Shown one piece after another: positions 16,640 to 24,494 of a stretch of 64,000 bases of DNA. The DNA lies in assembly GCF_002042965.1 (NCBI RefSeq), contig NZ_MZNT01000001.1:496001-560000 (forward strand), given 5' to 3'. The stretch is from Paenibacillus sp. 32352 (GTDB lineage Bacteria; Bacillota; Bacilli; Paenibacillales; NBRC-103111). The notes beneath the pieces were generated by a model. It searched no databases. It saw only the letters and a program-made list of their open reading frames with translations, and was not told the DNA's origin. Both the position numbers and the translations under genes were made by a program. The stretch's first letter is position 1. Each line of letters begins with the position of its first letter.

Positions 16640-17293
16640 TTACCCCTTAATAAACGAAGGGTTAATCCCGGCGGTCTTGCCGAAGGTAAACTCTAGGCTG
16701 GTCAGATTGTTATTGGCGATTTTGCGCAGGATCAGATCGTGGTATTTGCGTTGGCGCAGGGCGGACATGGAGACGAATAGTCCTTCACCCTTCGAATCGA
16801 AGTAGAGCCGGCCGTTCTTTTCATCATATTTGCGGATATGCTGGAAATTGGCGTAGACGTCCGCGTCCACTTTTTTGAACTCCAGATCGTCCAGCTTTTC
16901 CAGGAACTCGCTGAAGTCTCGTAAGGAATCGATGCTATGTCTTACTTTCGTTGCTTGATTGCAGTACATAATGTCTTTGGTCCCTACCTCAATATAATAG
17001 ACGGTAGCCAAATCTATATCTATATTGGTGCTCGGCGCGTCACTAAAGTCCTGGGCTTTCAAGTGTCCGGCCTTGATCATCAAATCGGTGTAGGAGTAGC
17101 AGTAGGCGTCGGAAAGTTTTTTGAGAGTATCGGGAGAAGGGGTAATCTTTTCGTTGGTGGACCGGTTTTTTTCCAACTCCAAATCACGGATATATGCGTG
17201 CGATAAACCGCTTTTTTTAGCTGCTTCCCTTAAGGACATGGAACCGCGCAAGCCTTCTAAAAATTTACCAAATTCAGGGATAGGTTGTCCCAT
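16640..17293 (-). CDS. HTH (XRE) regulator with a LytTR-like C-terminal domain
   Basis: 217 residues. Residues 5-70 are an XRE helix-turn-helix (FLEGLRGSMSLREAAKKSGL, then SHAYIRDLELEKNR). Residues 88-200 read like a LytTR fold (DLATVYYIEVGTKDIMYC, then SLRDFSEFLEKL and ANFQHIRKYDEKNGRLYFD). They align well with the LytTR part of the protein at 10662. The ATG at 17293 has AGAGGTGA eight bases upstream; an in-frame GTG at 17305 lacks a good site. It heads the agr-like island and is the most likely local regulator. The C-terminal call is by pattern, not by search. Confidence 0.75.
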   Translation of the reverse strand: MGQPIPEFGKFLEGLRGSMSLREAAKKSGLSHAYIRDLELEKNRSTNEKITPSPDTLKKLSDAYCYSYTDLMIKAGHLKAQDFSDAPSTNIDIDLATVYYIEVGTKDIMYCNQATKVRHSIDSLRDFSEFLEKLDDLEFKKVDADVYANFQHIRKYDEKNGRLYFDSKGEGLFVSMSALRQRKYHDLILRKIANNNLTSLEFTFGKTAGINPSFIKG

Positions 17294-17419
17294 TTTGTAA
17301 ATCACCTCTTTCTTTGTTTATTGTAATGGACAAGCTTCCGAAAAGAAATAGCTCTTAAAAAAAAATATAGGGGTTACTAGGCATGAATCTAAAAAATAAT
17401 TAATAAAATAAAGTAAATC

Positions 17420-17448
17420 TTGACGGTTTGTAGTATAAATACTACATT
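17420..17448 (+). promoter_or_regulatory. sigma-A promoter with a palindromic operator in its spacer
   Basis: TTGACG (17420-17425), a 17-base spacer and TACATT (17443-17448). The palindrome GTAGTATAAATACTAC (17430-17445) fills the spacer and enters the -10, an arrangement expected for repressor control. It drives the gene at 17491 and faces the HTH-LytTR gene, whose product is a candidate binder. Confidence 0.7.
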
Positions 17449-17490
17449 AGCATAAAGGGCTGATTATCATCATGAAGGGGGATCATGGAG

Positions 17491-17928
17491 ATGAGAGATA
17501 AGGTCATGAACCGTTGGAGCACTTATGAGCCCTTTTATGTGGCGTTTAACGGGTATAAGATTGCAGATATCGTCATAACAAGCCATGCCATATCCCGCTG
17601 GTCCGAACGCGTGGAGACCGATCAAGGCGGCATTGAGCACATTTGCTCCTATCTGTGGGATGCATTAAAGTTTGAACGGATCAAGCCTTATTACGAGAAT
17701 GAAAAAGACGTGTATTTAATCGACGAAGATCTGGTTATGGTGGCCGAGTTTATGACCATCAAGGACGAAGTGGATATAGCGGGAAATCCTTTACATAAAA
17801 TGATTGTCGTCACCTTCCTTGGAAGAGTGTCTGAAGACATCCAGTTGCGTGATTTGAAAGCTTACTATTCATGGCTGCGGCATTCGCGGCGGATGACCTT
17901 GGTCAAACATGGCCGTAAACGCAAATAA
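17491..17928 (+). CDS. uncharacterised protein divergent from the agr-like island
   Basis: 145 residues, soluble, with a basic C terminus (LRHSRRMTLVKHGRKRK). I do not recognise a family. The segment ITSHAISRWSERVET near 30-44 resembles the opening of some small nuclease-like or DUF4258-like proteins, but this is weak. AAGGGGG at 17475-17481 fits the ATG at 17491 (nine bases) better than the one at 17485. It has its own strong promoter with a palindrome in the spacer and is divergent from the HTH-LytTR gene. Confidence 0.7.
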   Translation: MRDKVMNRWSTYEPFYVAFNGYKIADIVITSHAISRWSERVETDQGGIEHICSYLWDALKFERIKPYYENEKDVYLIDEDLVMVAEFMTIKDEVDIAGNPLHKMIVVTFLGRVSEDIQLRDLKAYYSWLRHSRRMTLVKHGRKRK

Positions 17929-17951
17929 ATATTGGCCAGTTGTTAAAAAAG

Positions 17952-17983
17952 AAGTATGCGGTGTGATGCTGCATGCTTTTTTT
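17952..17983 (+). terminator. terminator
   Basis: AGTATGC pairs with GCATGCT (one wobble) around a short loop, followed by seven T's. It lies just after the gene at 17491. Confidence 0.75.
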
Positions 17984-18083
17984 GTGTTTTCTTCACTGGT
18001 GCTTAAAGAACTTTAAGGCTGATTTGCATAAATTAGGCTTGTATTCGGGGACATTAGGGAGAGATAGGAAGGAGGAGCAATGT

Positions 18084-20123
18084 ATGGCGCGTGATTTACC
18101 TTTGGGTAATGGCAATGTGCTGGTAAATTTCGATACAAGCTATAACCTACGCGATATGTATTACCCTTATGTGGGGCAAGAGAATCAGTCGGCGGATCAT
18201 TTATCTCACTTTGGCGTATGGACGGCGGAAGACTTTTTCTGGATCGACCATCCGGAGCTGGTACGCAAGTCCTCTTATCTTAACGATTCCATGGTCACCA
18301 ATGTGGAAGGGATTCATGAACGGCTGGGACTCAAGCTGCTGCTTCGCGATGGGGTGGATGTACAGGAAAATGTACTCGTACGTAAAGTCGTGGTTGAGAA
18401 TATGAGGCCGCAGGAGAGAGTGGTCAAGCTTTATTTTCATTTGGACCTGCACTTATACGGAAATGGTGTGGGGGATACGGTGTACTATGACCCGGATCTT
18501 CGGTCACTTATTTTTTACAAAGGACATCGTTACCTGTCTCTATCCTGCAGCGGGGCAGGAGGGAAAGGCATCGGCTGCACCAGCTTTGCCATAGGCCAGA
18601 AGGAAATGAATGGCATGGAAGGCACCTGGAGAGATGCCGAGGACGGTCAGCTGGGCCGCAACCCGATTGCACAGGGCTCGGTGGACGGGACGATAGAGCT
18701 GGAGCTCAAGGTTCCAGCCAGCGGCAAGGCGGAGGCGTGGTTTTGGATTGGCTTCGGCAAAAGCCTGGATGAGATTAACGGCATCGAGCAAAATATCCGC
18801 CAAGCGACGCCTCACGCGTTTCTGCAAAGAACCTACAATTACTGGGAACAGTGGCTTGCCAAGGATCGCCATGATCTGAGCCTGATAGATAAGGATATGG
18901 CATCCTTTTATAAAAGAAGCTTGCTCGTTGTGCGCGCGAATATGGATAACCGGGGCGCTATTATAGCGGCGAACGATTCGGATATTTTGAAGTTTGCCAA
19001 GGATACGTACTCCTATATGTGGCCAAGGGATGGAGCGTTGATTGCCCATGCGCTGGATAGATCGGGGTATGTGGCGCTGACGAGCCGTTTTTTTGAATTT
19101 TGCAAACGAGCCATTACGAAGGACGGCTTCCTGCTGCACAAGTATAATCCGGACGGCTCCGTAGGCTCAAGCTGGCATCCATGGATGAACCCGGCCGGAG
19201 AGAAGCAGTTTCCGATTCAGGAGGACGAGACCGCCCTGGTGCTGTTCGCGCTGTGGCATCATCATGAATTGGCCAAAACTCTGGATAACGCGAGAGACGA
19301 CTACGATAAATTCGTCATTCCGGCTGCAGGCTTCCTGGCGAGCTATAGGGATGCTTCGGGGCTTCCTCTTCCTTCGTACGATCTGTGGGAGGAACGGTAC
19401 GGCGTTCATGCCTTCACGGTGGCGAGCGTCTATGCGGGGCTGCTTGCGGCAAGCAAGTTCGCCGAGCATTTCCAGGATAAAGCACGGATGGTCTATTTCC
19501 GGGAAGCGGCGGGTAAGGTGAAAAGCGCTGTCGAGCAATATATGTTTTCGGAGCAGGAGAACCGTTTTATTCGGTCGTTGTACTGGAATCGGGAGAAAAA
19601 TACCTACGAGCCGGATATGACGCTGGACGCCAGTCTGTACGCTCTGTTTGACTTTGAGATGTTCGCCGCTAATGATCCACGGATTGTCTCTACGATGAAG
19701 GCGATTCGGGAGAAGCTGTGGATTCAGTCGGAGGTAGGAGGAATAGGCCGGTACACCGACGATTATTATCATCAGGTTACTCACGATATAGGCAAGGTTC
19801 CGGGGAATCCGTGGTTTATCTGCACGCTTTGGTACGCGGAGTGGGTTATAGCCGTTGCAGGCAGTGAGAGCGAGCTTAAGGAAGCGGAGGATTTGATCCG
19901 CTGGACGATGAAGCATGCCCTGCCGACGGGCATTCTTGCGGAACAGGTTCATCCTTATACAGGAACTCCGCTGTCCGTTTCGCCGCTCACCTGGTCGCAC
20001 GCCTCCTTCGTCAAGGTGGTACAGGAGTATATATCCAAGAAGAAGCTGCTCCAAAATAAACAGTTCGGCAAAGAGGACATCAGCGACGCGAAGCTGCTGC
20101 AGACCACGGGAGCGTCCCAATGA
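18084..20123 (+). CDS. GH15 family glucoamylase-like glycosidase
   Basis: 679 residues, the size of bacterial GH15 enzymes. The N-terminal beta-sandwich domain (about 1-270) is followed by the (alpha/alpha)6 catalytic domain. Visible signatures are TYSYMWPRDGALIAHALDR near 305-323, the general-acid segment YDLWEERYGVHAFTVASVY near 430, GILAEQVHP carrying the likely base near 612, and PLTWSHASFVK near 628. There is no signal peptide, so it is probably cytoplasmic and acts on oligosaccharides or storage glucan. The start at 18084 follows AGGAGG. Its stop overlaps the glucose dehydrogenase start. Confidence 0.9.
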   Translation: MARDLPLGNGNVLVNFDTSYNLRDMYYPYVGQENQSADHLSHFGVWTAEDFFWIDHPELVRKSSYLNDSMVTNVEGIHERLGLKLLLRDGVDVQENVLVRKVVVENMRPQERVVKLYFHLDLHLYGNGVGDTVYYDPDLRSLIFYKGHRYLSLSCSGAGGKGIGCTSFAIGQKEMNGMEGTWRDAEDGQLGRNPIAQGSVDGTIELELKVPASGKAEAWFWIGFGKSLDEINGIEQNIRQATPHAFLQRTYNYWEQWLAKDRHDLSLIDKDMASFYKRSLLVVRANMDNRGAIIAANDSDILKFAKDTYSYMWPRDGALIAHALDRSGYVALTSRFFEFCKRAITKDGFLLHKYNPDGSVGSSWHPWMNPAGEKQFPIQEDETALVLFALWHHHELAKTLDNARDDYDKFVIPAAGFLASYRDASGLPLPSYDLWEERYGVHAFTVASVYAGLLAASKFAEHFQDKARMVYFREAAGKVKSAVEQYMFSEQENRFIRSLYWNREKNTYEPDMTLDASLYALFDFEMFAANDPRIVSTMKAIREKLWIQSEVGGIGRYTDDYYHQVTHDIGKVPGNPWFICTLWYAEWVIAVAGSESELKEAEDLIRWTMKHALPTGILAEQVHPYTGTPLSVSPLTWSHASFVKVVQEYISKKKLLQNKQFGKEDISDAKLLQTTGASQ

Positions 20124-21415
20124 AGACGGTACGTTTGAACGGACTTCAGCCCCAGGCTGAGGGAAGCGGCAAAGATGCGAATGCATCGGCGGCAGCAGAA
20201 CAAGGCCTGCGCGACCAAGCCAAGCAAGACAATCGGAATACCGCCGCAAATCCGGCAGGCGATCAAGTAAGGCTTGAGCTGATGGAAGTGGATCAGCCGG
20301 AGCGGAAGCAGCCTGATGACGTTCTGGTGCGCGTGCTGTGCATCGGTCTTGACGGTACCGACCGCGAGTTAATGACGGAGAAATACGGCGTCCCTCCGGA
20401 AGGAGAGAACGGGCTGACGATTGGTCACGAATCGCTTGGCGTTGTTATCGAGGCGGATGAAGCTTACGGTCTTGCCAAAGGCGATTTGGTCTGCGCGCTG
20501 GTGCGAAGACCGTGCAATGACCCGATGTGCGTCAACTGCCGCAACGGCCATGCGGATTTTTGCGAGACCGGCCATTACGTCGAACGGGGGATTAAGGGCC
20601 GGCATGGCTATCTGTCCGAGTACTACGTCGAGGAAGCCAGATATTTGGTCAAGGTGCCTCCGGCCTGCTTGCATTACGGAGTGCTCACGGAGCCCCAAAG
20701 CATCGTCGAAAAGGTGTGGGATGAAGTCGGACGCATTCAGCAGCGTCTGATCTGGCAGCCCCGTTCGGTGCTGGTGCTGGGCTCCGGGCCGCTCGGCCTG
20801 CTGGCGGCCTTCACCTCACGGTGTCTCGGACTCGACACCGTGGTATGGTCCAAGTCGCCGGCCGACAGTCCGGCGGCGGAGCTGGTTCGCGCCTGCGGTG
20901 CCGAGTACCGGCAGGCGGGAGAGCCCGGCGGCGCAAGCGGGCCGGACCAGGAATCCGCGGATACGCTCAGCGGATTCCTGGAGCGGAGCGGCAAGCGCGC
21001 CGATCTGATATTCGAATGCACGGGCTACAGCCCGCTCGCATTCGAAGCGATGACCGCACTCAGCCCGAACGGAGTGCTTGCCTTGTTAGGCGTCACGCCG
21101 GGCAGCCGGACGCTGAAGATTTCTTCGGATATGATCAACCAGGAGCTCGTCCTGGAGAATAAATGCGTGCTAGGCTCGGTCAATGCCTCGCGAAAGGACT
21201 TTGAAACCGGAATCTACCGGCTCCAGCAAATGGAAGCCAAGTTCCCGGGCCTGCTGGGCCGGTTAATTACGGACCGATTCACGTTGGAGCAGGTGCCTGA
21301 ACTGGATTTTGGCCGCATCGCCATCAAGGCAGCTGTCGATCTGGTCCCCGAGTCCCAATGGCAGGAGCTGCTTACGGACAACGCCCGTCAGGTTGCTTAC
21401 AGCTTTTCGGTATAG
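20120..21415 (+). CDS. zinc-dependent glucose 1-dehydrogenase-like MDR protein
   Basis: 431 residues of the medium-chain dehydrogenase superfamily, closest to the archaeal-type glucose dehydrogenase layout. Catalytic-zinc residues lie in CIGLDGTD and TIGHESLG, and the structural zinc Cys cluster is CNDPMCVNCRNGHADFC. The nucleotide-binding loop is VLGSGPLGLLAA near 216. The N-terminal 45 residues are Ala/Gln/Asp-rich and look like an extension. It overlaps the GH15 gene by four bases (ATGA). The pair suggests that glucose released by the hydrolase is oxidised at once; the substrate is inferred. Confidence 0.85.
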   Translation: MKTVRLNGLQPQAEGSGKDANASAAAEQGLRDQAKQDNRNTAANPAGDQVRLELMEVDQPERKQPDDVLVRVLCIGLDGTDRELMTEKYGVPPEGENGLTIGHESLGVVIEADEAYGLAKGDLVCALVRRPCNDPMCVNCRNGHADFCETGHYVERGIKGRHGYLSEYYVEEARYLVKVPPACLHYGVLTEPQSIVEKVWDEVGRIQQRLIWQPRSVLVLGSGPLGLLAAFTSRCLGLDTVVWSKSPADSPAAELVRACGAEYRQAGEPGGASGPDQESADTLSGFLERSGKRADLIFECTGYSPLAFEAMTALSPNGVLALLGVTPGSRTLKISSDMINQELVLENKCVLGSVNASRKDFETGIYRLQQMEAKFPGLLGRLITDRFTLEQVPELDFGRIAIKAAVDLVPESQWQELLTDNARQVAYSFSV

Positions 21416-21466
21416 CAGCAGAGCGATTCATCGGCATCAGGCTGAAGAATCGCTCTGCTGTTCTGT
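21416..21466 (+). terminator. terminator after the glucose dehydrogenase
   Basis: A perfect 14-base stem (CAGCAGAGCGATTC/GAATCGCTCTGCTG) around a 17-base loop. The T-run after it is weak. Confidence 0.75.
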
Positions 21467-21473
21467 ATATATG

Positions 21474-21535
21474 TCGGGGCTTCCCGCCAAGTACCTGGAT
21501 AAGCTTTGAAGCCAAGGCCCCGCTTGTTTGCGTTG
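21474..21535 (+). repeat. dispersed repeat family A, copy 2
   Basis: CGGGGCTTCCCGCCAAGTACCTGG, then ATAAGCTTTGAAGCC and AAGGCCCCGCTTGTTTGCG. It matches copies 1 and 3, with a degraded right arm. It lies between convergent genes, directly after a terminator and just before the stop of the AraC-type gene. Confidence 0.7.
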
Positions 21536-21537
21536 AT

Positions 21538-22398
21538 TTATTGGCTGCAATCATATGGATTCATCGTCTGATCCTGACGGTAATCCGAAGGAGAGCGGCC
21601 GTACCATTTCTTGAACTGCTTGGAGAAATATAAGGGATCGCTGAAGCCGACGGACGAGGCTACCTGCTCGACCGTCAGCTCATCCTGCAGCAGAAGCTTG
21701 GCCCGCTCCATGCGGATTTTCAGCAGAAAATTCATGGGAGAGAGCCCTGTCTGCTGCTTGAACATTTTGGATAGATGCGTACGGTGATAGCCGAGGCTTT
21801 GGGCCATCGATTCTATGGATATCGGCTGATGGTACTGCAGCGTAAGCCAGCGAATCGCCTGCTCTATCTGCTGCTGGATGCCGGAGGTTTCTTTCTTAGG
21901 GATGCTGTCGTGACCGAGCTCCTGTGCATATTCGGCCAGAAGCAGCCGCAAGTAGCCTTCACACTGCATATCGCAATGCGGCTGCCTCCTGCGCATGGTC
22001 AGCTCCATCTGATGATACAGCGCCTGCATTTTACGATGGTTCTGGGTTAAGGCCACCGGCTGGTGCGGGGAGATTCCGAATCCGCTTAAATATTCGTCCG
22101 CCCTGTTTCCCTTAAACCCTACCCAACGGTAGCACCAAGGATCCTGCTCATCCGAAGCGTAGCTGACCAGCTCTCCGGGGAAGATAAAGAAGCTGCTCCC
22201 CTTCTCCAGACGGTAATCCGTTCCCATGCAGCTGAAGGTGCCGCGCCCGGATACAACATAATGGACGAGATAATAGTCAAGCACCTGGGGACCGACCCGG
22301 TGCAGCGGCTTCGTCTGGGATTGACCGCTGAAAAGAACCGTCAGCTCGCCTTTGCCGGGACGGGGATTAAAGGATACGGAATGATAGGATGCCTTCAT
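21538..22398 (-). CDS. AraC family transcriptional regulator
   Basis: 286 residues: an N-terminal cupin-type sensing domain (HYVVSGRGTFSCMG near 49-62) and a C-terminal pair of AraC helix-turn-helix motifs (MAQSLGYHRTHLSKMFKQQT and VEQVASSVGFSDPLYFSKQF). The ATG at 22398 is preceded by GAGGTG; longer readings extend into the divergent promoter. AraC proteins of this type control sugar genes, and the GH4 melA gene lies 640 bases away, so it is the natural target. That link is inferred. Confidence 0.9.
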   Translation of the reverse strand: MKASYHSVSFNPRPGKGELTVLFSGQSQTKPLHRVGPQVLDYYLVHYVVSGRGTFSCMGTDYRLEKGSSFFIFPGELVSYASDEQDPWCYRWVGFKGNRADEYLSGFGISPHQPVALTQNHRKMQALYHQMELTMRRRQPHCDMQCEGYLRLLLAEYAQELGHDSIPKKETSGIQQQIEQAIRWLTLQYHQPISIESMAQSLGYHRTHLSKMFKQQTGLSPMNFLLKIRMERAKLLLQDELTVEQVASSVGFSDPLYFSKQFKKWYGRSPSDYRQDQTMNPYDCSQ

Positions 22399-22483
22399 AT
22401 GGTACACCTCAATCAATTTTGATATGATGATAGAAGATTTGGAGAAGTATGGTACTAATGACTTGAGGAGAGAGCCGTTTAAG

Positions 22484-22921
22484 ATGAATGGGAACCGATT
22501 TATAAAAGAAAATTCACTACATCTGTCATGGGTGGTAGCTCTTGTCGCCACGCTCGGAAGTCTCTATTTTTCCGAGATTTTGCATTTCTTGCCTTGCAAA
22601 TTATGCTGGTATCAGCGCATTCTTATGTATCCTCTCGTGATTATACTAGCCATCGCGGCCGTGCGCAAGGATACGAAGCAGTACCTCTATGTGCTTCCTC
22701 TCAGTGTATGGGGAATGGGCATTTCACTCTATCATTACTTGATGCAAAAGACTTCTTGGTTTAAAGAGGCGGCAACCGGATGCGGACCGGTTCCGTGCGA
22801 TGTCGACTATATTAATTGGCTGGGCTTTATTACGATCCCGTTCCTTGCGTTGATAGCCTTTACTCTCATAACGATATTGCATCTATTGCTGCTAGCCGTC
22901 GAGCGTCAGAACAGCCGGTGA
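22484..22921 (+). CDS. bdbC: BdbC/DsbB-like disulfide oxidoreductase
   Basis: 145 residues with four membrane segments. The redox pairs are CKLC near 40 (FLPCKLCWYQRILMYP) and CGPVPC near 103, as in BdbC. It reoxidises a thiol oxidase partner and passes electrons to quinone, promoting disulfides in exported proteins. The ATG at 22484 follows GAGGAG. It lies between an AraC-type regulator and melA and is probably unrelated to both. No bdbD is in the window. Confidence 0.9.
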   Translation: MNGNRFIKENSLHLSWVVALVATLGSLYFSEILHFLPCKLCWYQRILMYPLVIILAIAAVRKDTKQYLYVLPLSVWGMGISLYHYLMQKTSWFKEAATGCGPVPCDVDYINWLGFITIPFLALIAFTLITILHLLLLAVERQNSR

Positions 22922-23039
22922 AACGAAACTACAATTATCCATGTAAAAGTGGTTTGTCTCCATATGCATTTCCGGTTCCGGCAAGTATAGTCTAGGTAAG
23001 GTAGTAAGACTTAACTTGGGAAATAGGGGAGGAAGAAAC

Positions 23040-24338
23040 ATGTCCAAAATTACTTTTCTTGGAGCAGGCAGTACCGTATTTGCTAAAAACGTGCTTGGGG
23101 ATTGCATGCTGACCCCATCGCTGCAGGGCTTTGAGCTCGCGTTGTTCGATATCGATCTGGAACGGTTAAAGGATTCGGAGAACATGCTGAACAACCTTAA
23201 GGCAACGACCGGCAGCACGTGTGTGGTGAAAGCGTATACGGACCGTAAAGAAGCTCTTCGCGGCGCCAAGTACGTCGTCAACGCCATTCAAGTCGGCGGA
23301 TACGATCCGTGCACGATTACCGATTTTGAAATTCCGAAGAAATACGGCTTACGCCAGACGATTGCCGACACCGTCGGGATCGGCGGCATTTTCCGCAATC
23401 TGCGGACCATTCCGGTCATGCTTGATTTTGCCAAGGATATTCAAGAGGTATGTCCGGATGCCTGGTTCCTGAACTATACGAACCCGATGGCGGTTCTTAC
23501 CAACGCTATGATTACGTACGGCGGGGTAAAGACCGTAGGCTTGTGTCACAGCGTTCAGGGATGCGTATCGCATCTGTTCAAAAACCTGGAGATGGATTCG
23601 ACAGGCGTTCATTGGAAAATTGCGGGCATCAATCATATGGCATGGCTGTTGGAAGTCACGAAGGACGGTGTCGATCTGTATCCGGAAATCAAACGCCGCG
23701 CCCGCGAGAAGCAGAAGGAAACACACAAGGATATGGTTCGCTATGAGCTGATGTTCCGCTTTGGCTACTATGTGACGGAATCGTCCGAGCATAACGCCGA
23801 GTACCATCCGTATTTCATTAAACGCAATTATCCTGAGCTGATTGAGCGGTTCAACATTCCATTGGATGAGTATCCCCGCCGCTGCATTCGTCAAATCGAT
23901 AAGTGGAAGACGATGCGTGACGAGATTGTCAATAACAAAAGCCTGGAGCATAAGCGCTCCAAAGAGTACGCCTCCTATATCTTCGATGCGATGGAAACGA
24001 ACGTGCCGTTCAAAATCGGCGGCAACGTGATGAACACCGGCTTAATTACGAACCTGCCGAAAGAAGCCTGCGTCGAGGTTTCCTGCCTTGTGGATGCCGA
24101 CGGCGTAACACCGACCTATGTAGGCGATCTTCCGCCGCAGCTGGCAGCGTTGAACCGTACGAACATCAACACGCAGCTGCTGACATTGGAAGCGGCGATA
24201 ACCGGCAAGAAGGAGCATATTTATCATGCAGCTATGCTCGATCCTCATACGGCGGCGGAGCTGTCCATTGACGACATTGTCGCTATGTGCGACGATTTGA
24301 TCGAGGCTCACGGTAACTGGCTTCCCAAGTTTGTCTAA
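23040..24338 (+). CDS. melA: alpha-galactosidase MelA, GH4 family
   Basis: 432 residues. GH4 enzymes work with NAD and Mn through an oxidation/elimination mechanism. The Rossmann loop FLGAGSTVFAKN is at 5-16. NYTNPMAVLTNA near 147 and the Cys/His metal segment GLCHSVQGC near 171 fit the MelA alpha-galactosidase subgroup, and NAEYHPYF near 247 is also typical. GGGGAGGAAG precedes the ATG at 23040. It is monocistronic with a good terminator. The AraC-type gene nearby probably senses the substrate. Confidence 0.92.
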   Translation: MSKITFLGAGSTVFAKNVLGDCMLTPSLQGFELALFDIDLERLKDSENMLNNLKATTGSTCVVKAYTDRKEALRGAKYVVNAIQVGGYDPCTITDFEIPKKYGLRQTIADTVGIGGIFRNLRTIPVMLDFAKDIQEVCPDAWFLNYTNPMAVLTNAMITYGGVKTVGLCHSVQGCVSHLFKNLEMDSTGVHWKIAGINHMAWLLEVTKDGVDLYPEIKRRAREKQKETHKDMVRYELMFRFGYYVTESSEHNAEYHPYFIKRNYPELIERFNIPLDEYPRRCIRQIDKWKTMRDEIVNNKSLEHKRSKEYASYIFDAMETNVPFKIGGNVMNTGLITNLPKEACVEVSCLVDADGVTPTYVGDLPPQLAALNRTNINTQLLTLEAAITGKKEHIYHAAMLDPHTAAELSIDDIVAMCDDLIEAHGNWLPKFV

Positions 24339-24351
24339 ATGAACCGATTGA

Positions 24352-24388
24352 ACTCCCTTTTCAGCGCAATGCTGGAGGGAGTTTTTTT
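24352..24388 (+). terminator. terminator after melA
   Basis: ACTCCCT/AGGGAGT stem with an inner CAGC/GCTG pairing, then seven T's. Confidence 0.85.
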
Positions 24389-24494
24389 GCGTCCGAAGTG
24401 CGGTATTATCGGGCCATGCCTCTATTAGTATCAAGTCTGATGCAGCGGGTTTCTACATATATTTGCAGAAGATCATGTAGAGGAGGAGGCTATT

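Noticed and set aside
19167-20249. 360-codon minus-strand frame opposite the GH15 gene
   Set aside because: Shadow frame; the + strand carries all GH15 catalytic motifs.
24421-24490. Sporulation sigma-E-type promoter before the giant repeat protein
   Set aside because: A CATATATTT -10-like block is present, but no matching -35 at the right distance.
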